Assembly: GCA_016550425.1 (NCBI GenBank)
Contig: JABXGS010000133.1
Coordinates: 1 to 17,383 of the forward strand
Source of the DNA: an archaeon
GTDB lineage: Archaea; Asgardarchaeota; Hermodarchaeia; Hermodarchaeales; Hermodarchaeaceae
Length of the DNA: 17,383 nt
Direction: 5' to 3'
How positions within the stretch are numbered: the stretch's first letter is position 1; the number at the start of each line of letters is the position of its first letter. Below, piece after piece: positions 1 to 8,200 of this stretch. A program made the position numbers and the translations under genes. The notes beneath the pieces were generated by a model. The model made no database searches and was not told where the DNA came from. It saw only the letters and a program-made list of their open reading frames with translations.

Positions 1-2
1 CG

Positions 3-1256
3 AGTGAGATTGTAGAAAATATTGGTGAGCCAGAATTTGTAGAGTATCTGGGTGAAGTCTTTGAGAAGCTGAAGCGGATGGTGGAGCTGTCTGTGGAGCA
101 GCGACTAGCCAAAGTGTTCGTGGATCAGGAAACTCGGTTGCTCATGCATAAATTGGCTCGTGGAGGGATTCCAGCCGAGGAGTTGCGGGAATGGCTTGAG
201 TTGCAAACGGGAAAGCATTATCCAGATTTGGGACTTGTGACCTTGCCCCTTTTACGTAGTGGACTTGTGGAAGAAGACTGGATTAATGCTGTGTCCGATA
301 ATTGCGTATTTTTAGTCAATGACCTCTTGGGTGCACGGTTTCCTCCTGAACAATCGCTTAAATTAGCCAAGGGTGGCGGGTTGAACAAGAATCAGTTCCG
401 TGAATATGAGAACCGGGTAAAAAGTTTCTTTGAAGATTATCAGTGGACTGAAGAAGACACGATTATGATTGGCCAATTGCTTCTCGATCCTGATATTTAC
501 GATGTGGCGAAGACGTTACGTCGGAAGATTGTGCATAAATCCGAATTAGTTGGAGTGGTGGAAAAGGAAGCGTCATTGGATAATGTACTGCGGCGGTTGG
601 AGCAGTCGCAAGTCATTACGAAGATGGGTGCAGATTCTGTTGAGGTTTCTGCTCAAGATGATCCGTTGATTATGATAACCTCGGATGTACATTTTGAATC
701 CTTCTTTCCGGAGTTCTTGGTGCTGCGGATCCAAGAGCGTTTAGAGGCCAAGGATATCCACCCAGATATTGCCAAGCGACACTTAGAGCTTCTTAGTGAA
801 ACCTATATGCGTATGCGAGAGAAGATGAAGGAACGTAAGAAGCGGAAGAAGGAAGAGGGTGAAGAAGAGCTTCCTGAAGTTGAAGCGGAAATGCCAGCTC
901 CTCCTGAAGTCACGGAAGCTGAACCTCCAGAAACCGCTGAACTGCCTGCTGTTGACGAAAAAGAGGCTAAACGAATCCAGAAGGAAGAGGAGAAGAAGCG
1001 GAAGGAAGAAGAAAAACGCCTTAAAGAGGAAGAAAAACAGAAGAAGAAGGGAGAGGAGAAAAAGCATAAGGAAGAGGAGAAGAAGCGGAAGGAAGAGGAG
1101 AAGCAGAAGAAGAAGGAAGAGGAACAAAAACGCAAAGAAGAAGAGAAGCGACTAAAAGAAGAGGAGAAGAAGCGGAAGGAAGAGGAGAAGCAGAAGAAGA
1201 AGGAAGAAGAAAAGAAAGAAACTGCGAAGAAAAAGAAAGAAAAGGACTCCTCTTAG
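3..1256 (+). CDS. Tandem winged-helix protein with long Lys/Glu-rich helical tail (5' end cut off)
   Basis: I do not recognise this family. The reading frame is open from base 3 through the first internal ATG at 78 without a stop, so the true start lies outside the window. The visible part is about 417 residues. Counting from the ATG at 78, residues about 10-90 and 125-200 each read like a winged-helix unit: helices, a turn, then a short beta wing (CVFLVNDL in the first, DSVEVSA in the second). This suggests nucleic-acid or protein binding. After about residue 245 comes an acidic Pro/Glu linker, then a tail of almost only Lys, Glu and Arg built from a 29-residue repeat. Such i/i+4 charge patterns are typical of stable single alpha-helices. 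The gene converges on rnhB with a gap of about 20 bases. That the gene is real is nearly certain; its function is unknown. Confidence 0.85.
   Translation, partial: SEIVENIGEPEFVEYLGEVFEKLKRMVELSVEQRLAKVFVDQETRLLMHKLARGGIPAEELREWLELQTGKHYPDLGLVTLPLLRSGLVEEDWINAVSDNCVFLVNDLLGARFPPEQSLKLAKGGGLNKNQFREYENRVKSFFEDYQWTEEDTIMIGQLLLDPDIYDVAKTLRRKIVHKSELVGVVEKEASLDNVLRRLEQSQVITKMGADSVEVSAQDDPLIMITSDVHFESFFPEFLVLRIQERLEAKDIHPDIAKRHLELLSETYMRMREKMKERKKRKKEEGEEELPEVEAEMPAPPEVTEAEPPETAELPAVDEKEAKRIQKEEEKKRKEEEKRLKEEEKQKKKGEEKKHKEEEKKRKEEEKQKKKEEEQKRKEEEKRLKEEEKKRKEEEKQKKKEEEKKETAKKKKEKDSS
984..1244 (+). repeat. 87-bp tandem repeat (three copies) coding the Lys/Glu tail
   Basis: Copies begin at 984, 1071 and 1158, exactly 87 bases (29 codons) apart and in frame. 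Each starts with codons for EEEKKRKEEEK. The first 50 bases of the second copy (1071-1120) and of the third (1158-1207) are identical. The first copy agrees over its first 28 or so bases and then drifts, and the third drifts after 1207. The whole stretch is strongly purine-rich on the plus strand, including a 30-base all-purine run at 1192-1221. It probably arose by recent in-frame duplication within the gene. Confidence 0.85.
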
Positions 1257-1276
1257 CTAGTTTCGAATGCTGTTCC

Positions 1277-1945
1277 TCACTTGTTCAAGGTTTGCTGACG
1301 GTTTGCTGCACTAATATCCCGAGCCGTTTCCCAGGTTTTTCGAACAATATCCGGAAACGTTTGATGTGTTTGAATCCAAGTGCTTAGAAATCGTCGCGTT
1401 TTTGGATCGCTAGGGTATCCACTTCCAAAGTCTCCATAGCGCTGATGATATTCGCTGATTCGTCGATCACGATGTACTTTGGCAACGATTGATGCGGCGC
1501 CAACAATGGGGTAGGTTGAATCTGCTTTATGCTCACTGATAACCGTTTTTGGTGTGTTTAACTGTGCTGAGATTGTGCGACCATACCGTGCAGCATTTAC
1601 ATCAGAGGCATCGACATAAGCAATATCCCACCGTAAACGATTCAAAACCTGTGCCATCCATTTTGCCTCTAAAACATTGAGGCTGTGCTTTTTCTGCCGT
1701 TCCTCGTCAATTGTTTTTGCACTTACTTCTAACACTTCAATTTTGGAAGCCAGTTGGCGAATTCGGTGTGCAAGCAATTCACGACGTCGAGGAGTTAGTT
1801 GTTTTGAGTCTCGGACTCCCCATTCACTAAGTGCATCTTCTTGAGAAGCAGTTATCACAACCCCTACGATTACTAGCGGGCCTATAACGGGTCCTCGTCC
1901 AGCCTCGTCAACACCAGCAATTTGTTGCGTCAATCCTAACACCAA
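1277..1945 (-). CDS. rnhB: Ribonuclease HII
   Basis: This endonuclease cleaves the RNA strand of RNA-DNA hybrids, nicks 5' of single ribonucleotides in DNA and helps remove primers. The protein opens almost at once with the family signature VDEAGRGPVIGPLV. The metal-binding acidic residues of the DEDD active site are visible as D13, E14, D112 (in YVDASDVN) and D142 (in EHKADSTYP), numbered from the TTG at 1945. The following GAASIVAKVHRD and GYPSDPKT motifs are also typical. Its 218-222 residues match archaeal RNase HII. There is no ATG: candidates are TTG 1945, GTG 1942 and TTG 1933. The last would begin MTQQIAGVDEAGRG and has GGTG six bases upstream, so it may be the true start. It converges on the gene to its left and is divergent from the small ORF to its right. 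Confidence 0.96.
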   Translation of the reverse strand: MVLGLTQQIAGVDEAGRGPVIGPLVIVGVVITASQEDALSEWGVRDSKQLTPRRRELLAHRIRQLASKIEVLEVSAKTIDEERQKKHSLNVLEAKWMAQVLNRLRWDIAYVDASDVNAARYGRTISAQLNTPKTVISEHKADSTYPIVGAASIVAKVHRDRRISEYHQRYGDFGSGYPSDPKTRRFLSTWIQTHQTFPDIVRKTWETARDISAANRQQTLNK

Positions 1946-2028
1946 CTTCGATAATTCAACTGTTCCGAAACCATTAACTGGTGCTCAACCTTATTAGTTC
2001 CTACCTAGTTTGCTTGCTTGTGGCATAC

Positions 2029-2313
2029 ATGACAGAATGTAAATACCCAGAAATATGGCTTAGCATCCTCGATGGTAAGTTTCGTGTCTCTTCGCGACTT
2101 CCTCCACCAGCACAAGTTCCAGAGGATTTTAGTTGTCTTACTCCTGAGGGTGAAACCATGCCGATTTGTGTTTCGCCACTCTATGAATCGATTCACGATG
2201 CTAAGGGTCGTGCAGCAACGCTCCAAGCGGATCTCCAAGAACAGGGGTGCAAGGTGCTCTTTTTCTTCGAACTACGCCCGGCAATTGTCGGTGATCCTCA
2301 CGCAAACCGCTAG
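2029..2313 (+). CDS. Small uncharacterised protein, about 94 residues
   Basis: I do not recognise this protein. It has no transmembrane segment when started at the ATG at 2029; a GTG at 1981 in the same frame would add a 16-residue hydrophobic leader. The sequence looks like a compact folded protein, with alternating beta-like (WLSILDGKFRVSS) and helical (AKGRAATLQADLQEQG) stretches and a final strand (CKVLFFFEL). Composition is balanced, unlike the antisense frames in the same region. Its last 113 bases overlap the 3' end of the DedA-like gene on the other strand. No clear Shine-Dalgarno precedes the ATG. An AT-rich stretch about 35 bases upstream (1988-1998) could serve as a TATA element. 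Its reality as a gene is moderately supported. Confidence 0.55.
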   Translation: MTECKYPEIWLSILDGKFRVSSRLPPPAQVPEDFSCLTPEGETMPICVSPLYESIHDAKGRAATLQADLQEQGCKVLFFFELRPAIVGDPHANR

Positions 2314-3046
2314 GTTCCTCATTAGCTTCTGTTAATTCATCGTTTCCTGCATTCTGTTCTTTTCGAGCACGCCGACGAATAATAATGCGATATAAAATAA
2401 AGACGACCAGAAAAATGATGAGGAGGATTAAAATTAGAGTTTCTAACAAATCAATCATTTCAGCTAAATTTACGAATCCTACACCAATTATCCAGCCTAA
2501 GAGGCCTAGGACCAGATAACGAGGTAAAGTACCAAGGAATGTGAATACTGCAAATTTTTTTACATCTGCTCGAATCGCACCATACAGAAGCGAGACGACA
2601 GAAAGTGGGATAATGGGGATGGCACGTGCGGTGAACAGGTAAATTTCATCGCGTGAAGATTTCTCCATGTTCTTGCGCATATATTCAATTTCTTCTAGTG
2701 ATGTTCCAAGGTATTTACCATATCGCTCGATAATCGGATACCCGCCAAAAAATGCAATTCCGTACCCAAAAAAGGAACCAACTGTGGCGGCAAGAGCTCC
2801 AACAAACATTACACTGAATAGGATAACTAAGATTGCCTGCAGTGGGTCCAATCCTAAGGTTAGAATGAATCCTGCCGCCATTGGAACAAGTGGGGAGGGA
2901 AGTGGGGCAATGAATGTTTCAATCATGACACCAAGAAACACGCCGAGTGGTCCTAAGGCTACAACCCATGAAATTAGGAGCGCAATAATGCCATCTATCC
3001 ATGCATCAAAGGCTTGTAACCAGGCGATAATCGTATCAATGATCAA
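2201..3046 (-). CDS. DedA/VTT-domain (SNARE-associated type) membrane protein
   Basis: This integral membrane protein belongs to the DedA/TMEM41/VMP1 (VTT) superfamily, members of which are implicated in lipid scrambling and membrane homeostasis. Visible signatures are the re-entrant motif ETFIAPLPSPLVPMAAGF near the N-terminus and the C-terminal half pattern FTARAIPIIPLSVVSLLYGA followed by FLGTLPRYLVLGLLGW. A final long hydrophobic helix (ETLILILLIIFLVVFILYRI) is followed by a basic stop-transfer RRRARK. I prefer the TTG at 3046 as start because GAGGG lies eight bases upstream; a TTG at 3067 has none and there is no suitable ATG. The last 45 or so residues look like non-conserved tail and run antisense through the small ORF 2029-2313, hinting at stop-codon loss. 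It starts about 47 bases after the OB-fold gene ends and is probably co-transcribed with it. Confidence 0.87.
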   Translation of the reverse strand: MIIDTIIAWLQAFDAWIDGIIALLISWVVALGPLGVFLGVMIETFIAPLPSPLVPMAAGFILTLGLDPLQAILVILFSVMFVGALAATVGSFFGYGIAFFGGYPIIERYGKYLGTSLEEIEYMRKNMEKSSRDEIYLFTARAIPIIPLSVVSLLYGAIRADVKKFAVFTFLGTLPRYLVLGLLGWIIGVGFVNLAEMIDLLETLILILLIIFLVVFILYRIIIRRRARKEQNAGNDELTEANEEPSGLREDHRQLPGVVRRKRAPCTPVLGDPLGALLHDP

Positions 3047-3093
3047 TGGAGGTTCCCTCAGAAGCAAATGACTGAAACTCGCTTTGACTTATT

Positions 3094-3432
3094 CTATTCT
3101 CCTGGATATTTCTTCATGATTTCTTCCAGTGATGGAAACTCGGGGTCATCGACAATGGCAATGGTTCCATAACGACCGGCAGATAATTCCATCTCACCAC
3201 GAAACGTCTTGACGAACCCATTTTCAACCTCGACGACTACTCCTTCATCCACTTTGTCAATGTCGTCATTCCAAAGGGATAATTTGATAGTACCCGTATC
3301 ATCACCTGCCTGGGCGGTGGTTACACGGGCTTTACCATAACGTGTTTGTACGTCCCGAACGGGCTCTAAGGAAAGGATGCGTAACCGGATATTAACACTC
3401 CGGGATGCAGAGGATAATTCGTGAACTTTCAT
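3094..3432 (-). CDS. SSB-like OB-fold nucleic-acid-binding protein
   Basis: This single OB-fold protein of 112 residues resembles archaeal SSB/RPA-type and SOSS-B-type single-stranded DNA-binding proteins. The family pattern is clear: VNIRLRILSLEPVRDV (first strand), then KARVTTAQAGDDTGTIKLSLWND, a hydrophobic VVVEVENGFVKTFRGEMELS, and the closing GRYGTIAIV. The Trp in SLW is a usual base-stacking position in this family. It lacks the flexible acidic or Gly-rich C-terminal tail of Sulfolobus-type SSB. The ATG at 3432 has AGG nine bases upstream and is preferred over a TTG three codons earlier. It lies head-to-head with DNA ligase and upstream of the DedA gene, so a role in replication or repair is likely. 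An RNA-binding role cannot be excluded. Confidence 0.85.
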   Translation of the reverse strand: MKVHELSSASRSVNIRLRILSLEPVRDVQTRYGKARVTTAQAGDDTGTIKLSLWNDDIDKVDEGVVVEVENGFVKTFRGEMELSAGRYGTIAIVDDPEFPSLEEIMKKYPGE

Positions 3433-3484
3433 TTCAAACAACCTACATAATAAAAGAGATTTACCAAGGATGTATTAAAGCACA

Positions 3485-3494
3485 CTTTTAAAAC
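3485..3494. promoter_or_regulatory. Palindromic TATA-like element in the OB-fold/ligase divergent promoter
   Basis: The sequence CTTTTAAAAC sits between two divergent genes. Its TTTTAAAA core is a perfect palindrome, so it can be read as an archaeal TATA box on either strand. It lies about 45 bases upstream of the ligase ATG (3536) and about 55 bases upstream of the OB-fold ATG (3432). With a TSS about 25 bases downstream, both mRNAs would have short leaders. This is prediction by spacing only. Confidence 0.4.
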
Positions 3495-3535
3495 TTGTAG
3501 GAACGCTGGATTTTCAGAAACAGAAGGGTTCAGTT

Positions 3536-5263
3536 ATGCCGGTAACAGCTGCGACCCCATTTCAAACCCTCAGTGAGGTTTCTGAGGCGATTATGGGGAC
3601 CACTAAGCGCTTAGAAAAAATGGATATCGGCGGGATTTTCCTTTCAAAACTTTCTTCTGAGGAGATAGAAGTCGCTGCCTTACTTCTTATCGGTCAGCCT
3701 TTTCCTCGAACTAGTCAACGCTCCCTTGCACTTGACTGGAAGGCACTTCATCAGATACTTCAAGAATTGTTACAACCATCTCCGAAATTATTACGTGATT
3801 TATTTGCACAATCTGGTGACATCGGCGAAGTCGTATATCAGCTGTACCTGCAATCCGGAACTATTAAACAATCAACTTTATTCACAACAGCTCTAACCAT
3901 CCGCGGTGTGCATACAACATTTTCCGAAATCGCTGATGCTCAAGGTCCTGGATCGCGAAAACGAAAAACCAGTCTTCTCCGGGCATTATTTACGCGTGCA
4001 ACGCCGCTGGAGGCCAAATATCTTGCTAAGCTTCTTGTCGGGGATCAACGCATCGGGTTCAGCGAAGGCATGCTTGAAAGCACGATTGCCCGAACACTCG
4101 AATTACCTCTTGATCTCGTTCGCCGCGCTAATATGCTCACCGGAAATATCGGGAAAGTAGCACGCATCGCTTTCAGTGAAGGGGTAAAGGGACTTAAGAA
4201 GGTGAAATTACAGGTATTCATTCCCCTACTACCAATGCTGGCAGCACAGGCGGAAGACGTTGAGGATGCATTGACTATTCATGATGGGCGTTCAGCATTT
4301 GAAATGAAGCTGGATGGTGCCCGTGTCCAAATCCATCTGCAGCATCAGAATGGACAAACATTAATCCGAATCTATAGTCGACGTCTTACAGATGTGACAA
4401 CTAGTTTACCTGATGTTGTTACAATGATTGATGACCAAATTGAAGCCCAAAGCGGCATTCTTGAAGGGGAGGTCCTAGCAGAGGGGCCCGATGGACGTCC
4501 CTATCCTTTTCAACATCTTATGCGACGTTTCCGTCGGGTTCGTAATATTGAGGAAATGGTTCGTAAAATTCCAGTTAAATTGTATCTCTTTGACTTGCTT
4601 ATGCATGATGGTGAAATACTAATTGATGAATCCTACGAAAAACGAAGACAGCGTCTAAATATGGTTCGGGGTCAAATTCCCCTCGTTGAGCAATTAGTGA
4701 GTTCAAATTCCGGAGAAGTCACTGCATTTTTTGAGAAGGCGATTGAATCGGGGCATGAAGGGCTTGTCGCCAAAAGACTAGATAGCCCCTACCAACCCGG
4801 TATACGCGGAAAAGCATGGTTGAAAATTAAACAGAGCATGGAAACCCTGGACCTGGTCATCATTGCCGCTGAATGGGGAACAGGTCGACGACATAAATGG
4901 CTCAGTGACTATCATCTCGCTGCACAGGATCCAGATACAGGCGAATATCACATGCTTGGAAAAACTTTCAAGGGGCTAACGGATGCAGAATTCGAGGATA
5001 TTACCCAACGCCTACTTGAACATAAAATCGAACAGCATCGTGGAATTGTCACCGTCCATCCGCGGCTTGTCGTCGAAGTCGAATATGATGAGATTCAGCG
5101 GAGTCCAACATATAAGTCTGGGATGGCACTGCGGTTTGCCCGAATCAAACGTTTAAGATATGATAAGACTCCACAAGACGCTGATACAATTCAACGTGTT
5201 CAGGAACTTTATGACACCCAATTTGATCGCAAGGCTTCAACCAACCAGGTGGGTTGCAGCTAG
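3536..5263 (+). CDS. lig: ATP-dependent DNA ligase
   Basis: This enzyme seals nicks in duplex DNA using ATP, joining Okazaki fragments and finishing repair. The 575-residue length fits archaeal/eukaryotic ligase I-type enzymes. Order of domains: an N-terminal helical DNA-binding domain (about 1-225), the nucleotidyltransferase domain (about 230-430), and a C-terminal OB-fold. The adenylated lysine is K258 in motif I (EMKLDGAR). Motif III is GILEGEVLAEG (from about 307), motif IV EGLVAKR (from about 408), motif V WLKIK (428-432), and the motif VI region ends in LRFARIKRLR. AGGG lies seven bases before the ATG. It is divergent from the SSB-like gene and converges on the giant coiled-coil gene with only 28 bases between stops. 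All catalytic motifs are intact. Confidence 0.97.
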   Translation: MPVTAATPFQTLSEVSEAIMGTTKRLEKMDIGGIFLSKLSSEEIEVAALLLIGQPFPRTSQRSLALDWKALHQILQELLQPSPKLLRDLFAQSGDIGEVVYQLYLQSGTIKQSTLFTTALTIRGVHTTFSEIADAQGPGSRKRKTSLLRALFTRATPLEAKYLAKLLVGDQRIGFSEGMLESTIARTLELPLDLVRRANMLTGNIGKVARIAFSEGVKGLKKVKLQVFIPLLPMLAAQAEDVEDALTIHDGRSAFEMKLDGARVQIHLQHQNGQTLIRIYSRRLTDVTTSLPDVVTMIDDQIEAQSGILEGEVLAEGPDGRPYPFQHLMRRFRRVRNIEEMVRKIPVKLYLFDLLMHDGEILIDESYEKRRQRLNMVRGQIPLVEQLVSSNSGEVTAFFEKAIESGHEGLVAKRLDSPYQPGIRGKAWLKIKQSMETLDLVIIAAEWGTGRRHKWLSDYHLAAQDPDTGEYHMLGKTFKGLTDAEFEDITQRLLEHKIEQHRGIVTVHPRLVVEVEYDEIQRSPTYKSGMALRFARIKRLRYDKTPQDADTIQRVQELYDTQFDRKASTNQVGCS

Positions 5264-5299
5264 GTACTGTGCTCTTTCGAAATTCTATTTTCTAGCTGC
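5256..5299. terminator. Inverted repeat spanning both stop codons, possible bidirectional terminator
   Basis: GCAGCTAG (5256-5263) and its exact complement CTAGCTGC (5292-5299) face each other across 28 bases. Each arm contains the TAG stop of one of the two convergent genes. The loop is pyrimidine-rich (TTCTATTTTCT). It could fold as an 8-bp stem at the 3' end of both mRNAs. Part of the match could be coincidental, because both proteins happen to end in a Ser codon AGC followed by TAG. Confidence 0.35.
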
Positions 5300-8200
5300 G
5301 AAGCCGAATTTCATTTGACGCTGAGATCCATCGGGGTCCGAGGGTTTGATTGAATAAGGCAATGTAACTAGCTTGGTCACTGACTACGGCAACAATTTCG
5401 CCTTGATTTCCGTAGGTGGGCGCGATAAGAACCTCTTCTCCATCACGCGAGCCACCATAAAACTCCATTTTCGGATTATTCCAAATCCGAATATTTCCTT
5501 GTTTTAAGAGCTTTTGAGCACTGGCTAATTGTTTTTCCCCATCAAGTGTGGTAATGATATGAATCCGATTTTGAGGTTGTACTTCACTCAATTCAGCAAC
5601 AGGAACTTCGTCAAATGTAGGATAGACTAAAGTTATGGTCTCACCGATTCTTCGAAACATATCTAAAAGATGGTTCTGGATTCCTTCACAAGTCACAATC
5701 CGCCATGTTCGCTCTGCCTCTGCGGGTTCCATTTTGGTAAGAGTATTCCACAAGCCGATAAGAATTTCTTCGGTTTGACCTGCTTGGGTTCTGAGACGGT
5801 TCAGGGTAGGTTCTGTCTGAGCGGAGAACAGTTGCAAAGAATTAACAGCAGTTGTTTCAGCAGTTTTCGCTCTGGCTGTGACTTCTTTTGTCAAAGTCTG
5901 ATACTCTGATTTGAATGTTTGGCGTTCTTTGCTTAAGGTTCGGCTAATCCGTCGACCCGTTTGTTGTGTTTGAGTGGTCAATCCATCTTTAGCATTATCT
6001 AGAATTTGGGTAATGCTAGCAACTAGTTTGTCATTTTTTTGTTTGAGATTGGTGACTGCGGTTCCCTTGAAGCTTTGGAGCCTTTCTTCCGTTCGCCGTA
6101 AACCATCCTGAATGGCGCGATTTAATCGGGTCTCGGTTAAACTCAGTGTCTTGGTTTGATCTTGTAGTACATTTTCAACTTGCTCTTCTATTGCTGTTTG
6201 AAAGTTTTTCTTGTTCTCTTCTATCCCCGCGATGATGTTTGATAAGAGCTTGGAGATATCACCTTGTGAACTCTTCAACGTTGAGATAAGTGACTCTGAG
6301 AGCTGATCTGAGGATGCTGAAATTCGTTCTCCAAGAGTTGATAGATTTTCTCCTAATTGGCCAATGATGGTCTGTGTTTTAATTTTGAGTGTTTCGAGTA
6401 GTGTTTGATAAGAAGTATCATTCTTTGTAAGCGTTGTATTTAGGGTAGCATTTATGGCGGTATCAATCTCGCTCATCTGCTGTTCAAGCTCTTCTTTACC
6501 TTCATTAGTGACGCGTTCTAACTCATCAAATAGTTGGTTTTGTATTTCTCTAGATTGTTCGGCAAGGGATTGGAAAGTTGAAGAAGTCTCTTTGCTTAAT
6601 GCTATTTGTTGAGTATTGATTGTGTTGAGCAGATTTACCTTATTCAATTCGATTTGTTCAACTAGTTCAGTGTCAATCTTTTCGCTGGTTTCTCCAATTC
6701 TTTCTATTAGCTTTGAAGTCACTGTTTGTAATTGGACTAGCTCTTGTTGTAGGGTGGAGATATAATCCTCTACTTCTCCAGAAAGAGAGCTAGCAAATTT
6801 TTCTAAGAGCTGATTCATTGCCGTTCTTTGTTCGTCCATACGTATGGCACAAGTTTGCCCGACTTCTTCAATTATGGACTGAGATTTCGGAATCTGCTTT
6901 TCAGAAAAGGCTACTAATTTCGTTTGGATATTGTTTATTTCTGCAATTATTATGGTCCCCTGCTTTTGTATCAAATCTTGGACATTTTTCTTCAAGTTAT
7001 TGACTCGATCTTCTTGTGTTTGCAATTCGGTTTCTATATTTTCCACAAAAGTATTCGCGGATTCACGAATAGTTACAAGATTTTTGGTCGTAGCCTTTTC
7101 GATTTCCTCTGCCATTGTCTCTATTTTCTGTGTCGTTGAAGTTTTTTGAGTACTTATATCAGTCCACAGCGAATCGAACAGAGTTTGGGTTTCTTCAAGT
7201 TGTGCAAAACAGTCCTCTTGCATTTCGGTAATACTTTGAGAGACTTGCTCGTAGATTCCACTTTTTTCACGGTCAAATTCCTGAACAGCTGTAGTTAATA
7301 GGTTACTTGTATCGTCTTCAAAATTCGTCAGGTTTGTTTTTACATTCACTATGGCTTGGTCGACCGCAGTATCCGTGGCGGTATTTAAGGCTGTTAAATT
7401 ACCCACTACTGCTGAGGAATAGTCATCAATGGTTTTGGTGACTGGTAACCAATATTTTTCAACCAGAGTGCGCGTATTCGCATCAAATTTTTTCACTGTG
7501 TCGCTGAGTTTCTTGGCCAGTTCTTCTGTGGAGTCTTTAATTGGGGGGCTTTGTGTAGTTGAAAACTCCCGGAGTTTTGGTGGAAGCTGAGTTCGAAGTT
7601 GTTTCTCTAATATAGATTGAAACGCCGCCTCTGCCTGAACCTGTGGTGATATTTGATCATCTGCGACTCTCCTTTGATATTTTTCTAACATCTCTTCGCC
7701 TGAATTTTTCAGCAGACTAGTAAGTTCGGGTTTCAAAGAGTTCGAATAATTCGTTTGCAGGGGCGTCTTCAATAAGGACTCAAATTCAGTGGTTATTTCT
7801 TTTATGTTGCGTTTGTGCTGACGGTCGAGCGCTGATTGATATTCATTAAAGATTTTCAAAAGATTCATGGGTTGTTTGTTTAAGTACTGTTCAGATAGTT
7901 TTGAGAGAAAGGCGTTGGGTAAAGTTTCAAGATTTTGATCGCTGGATTGAAAAATCTTCGATATTTGCTTCTCTCGGTTAGTTTGTTTTGTGAGCCTCAT
8001 CTTGAAACTTTGTAAAACAGTTTCCAGCTCTTTTGTGGTTTTTTCGCGAACAGGTTTGGTTTGTTTGGATAAAGCAGTTTTTAAAAGTGCACGGAGTTTG
8101 TCAAACGTGGTTTGCAGTATATCATTGATTTGTTTCTCCCGCTTTGCTTGCCGCATCACTTTTGTTTTGCAGCTACGCAAAATTGGTTTCATTTGAGTAA

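Noticed and set aside
783..1155. Phe/Leu-rich and Ser/Phe-rich reverse ORFs and an Arg/Lys-rich plus-strand ORF within the repeat
   Set aside because: They are mirror translations of the purine-rich Lys/Glu tail; composition is wholly set by the repeat.
2005..2238. Minus-strand ORF opposite the small protein gene
   Set aside because: Trp/Arg/Cys-heavy, not protein-like, and antisense to a better frame.
2667..3071. 134-codon plus-strand ORF across the DedA gene
   Set aside because: Antisense to a clear membrane protein with family motifs.
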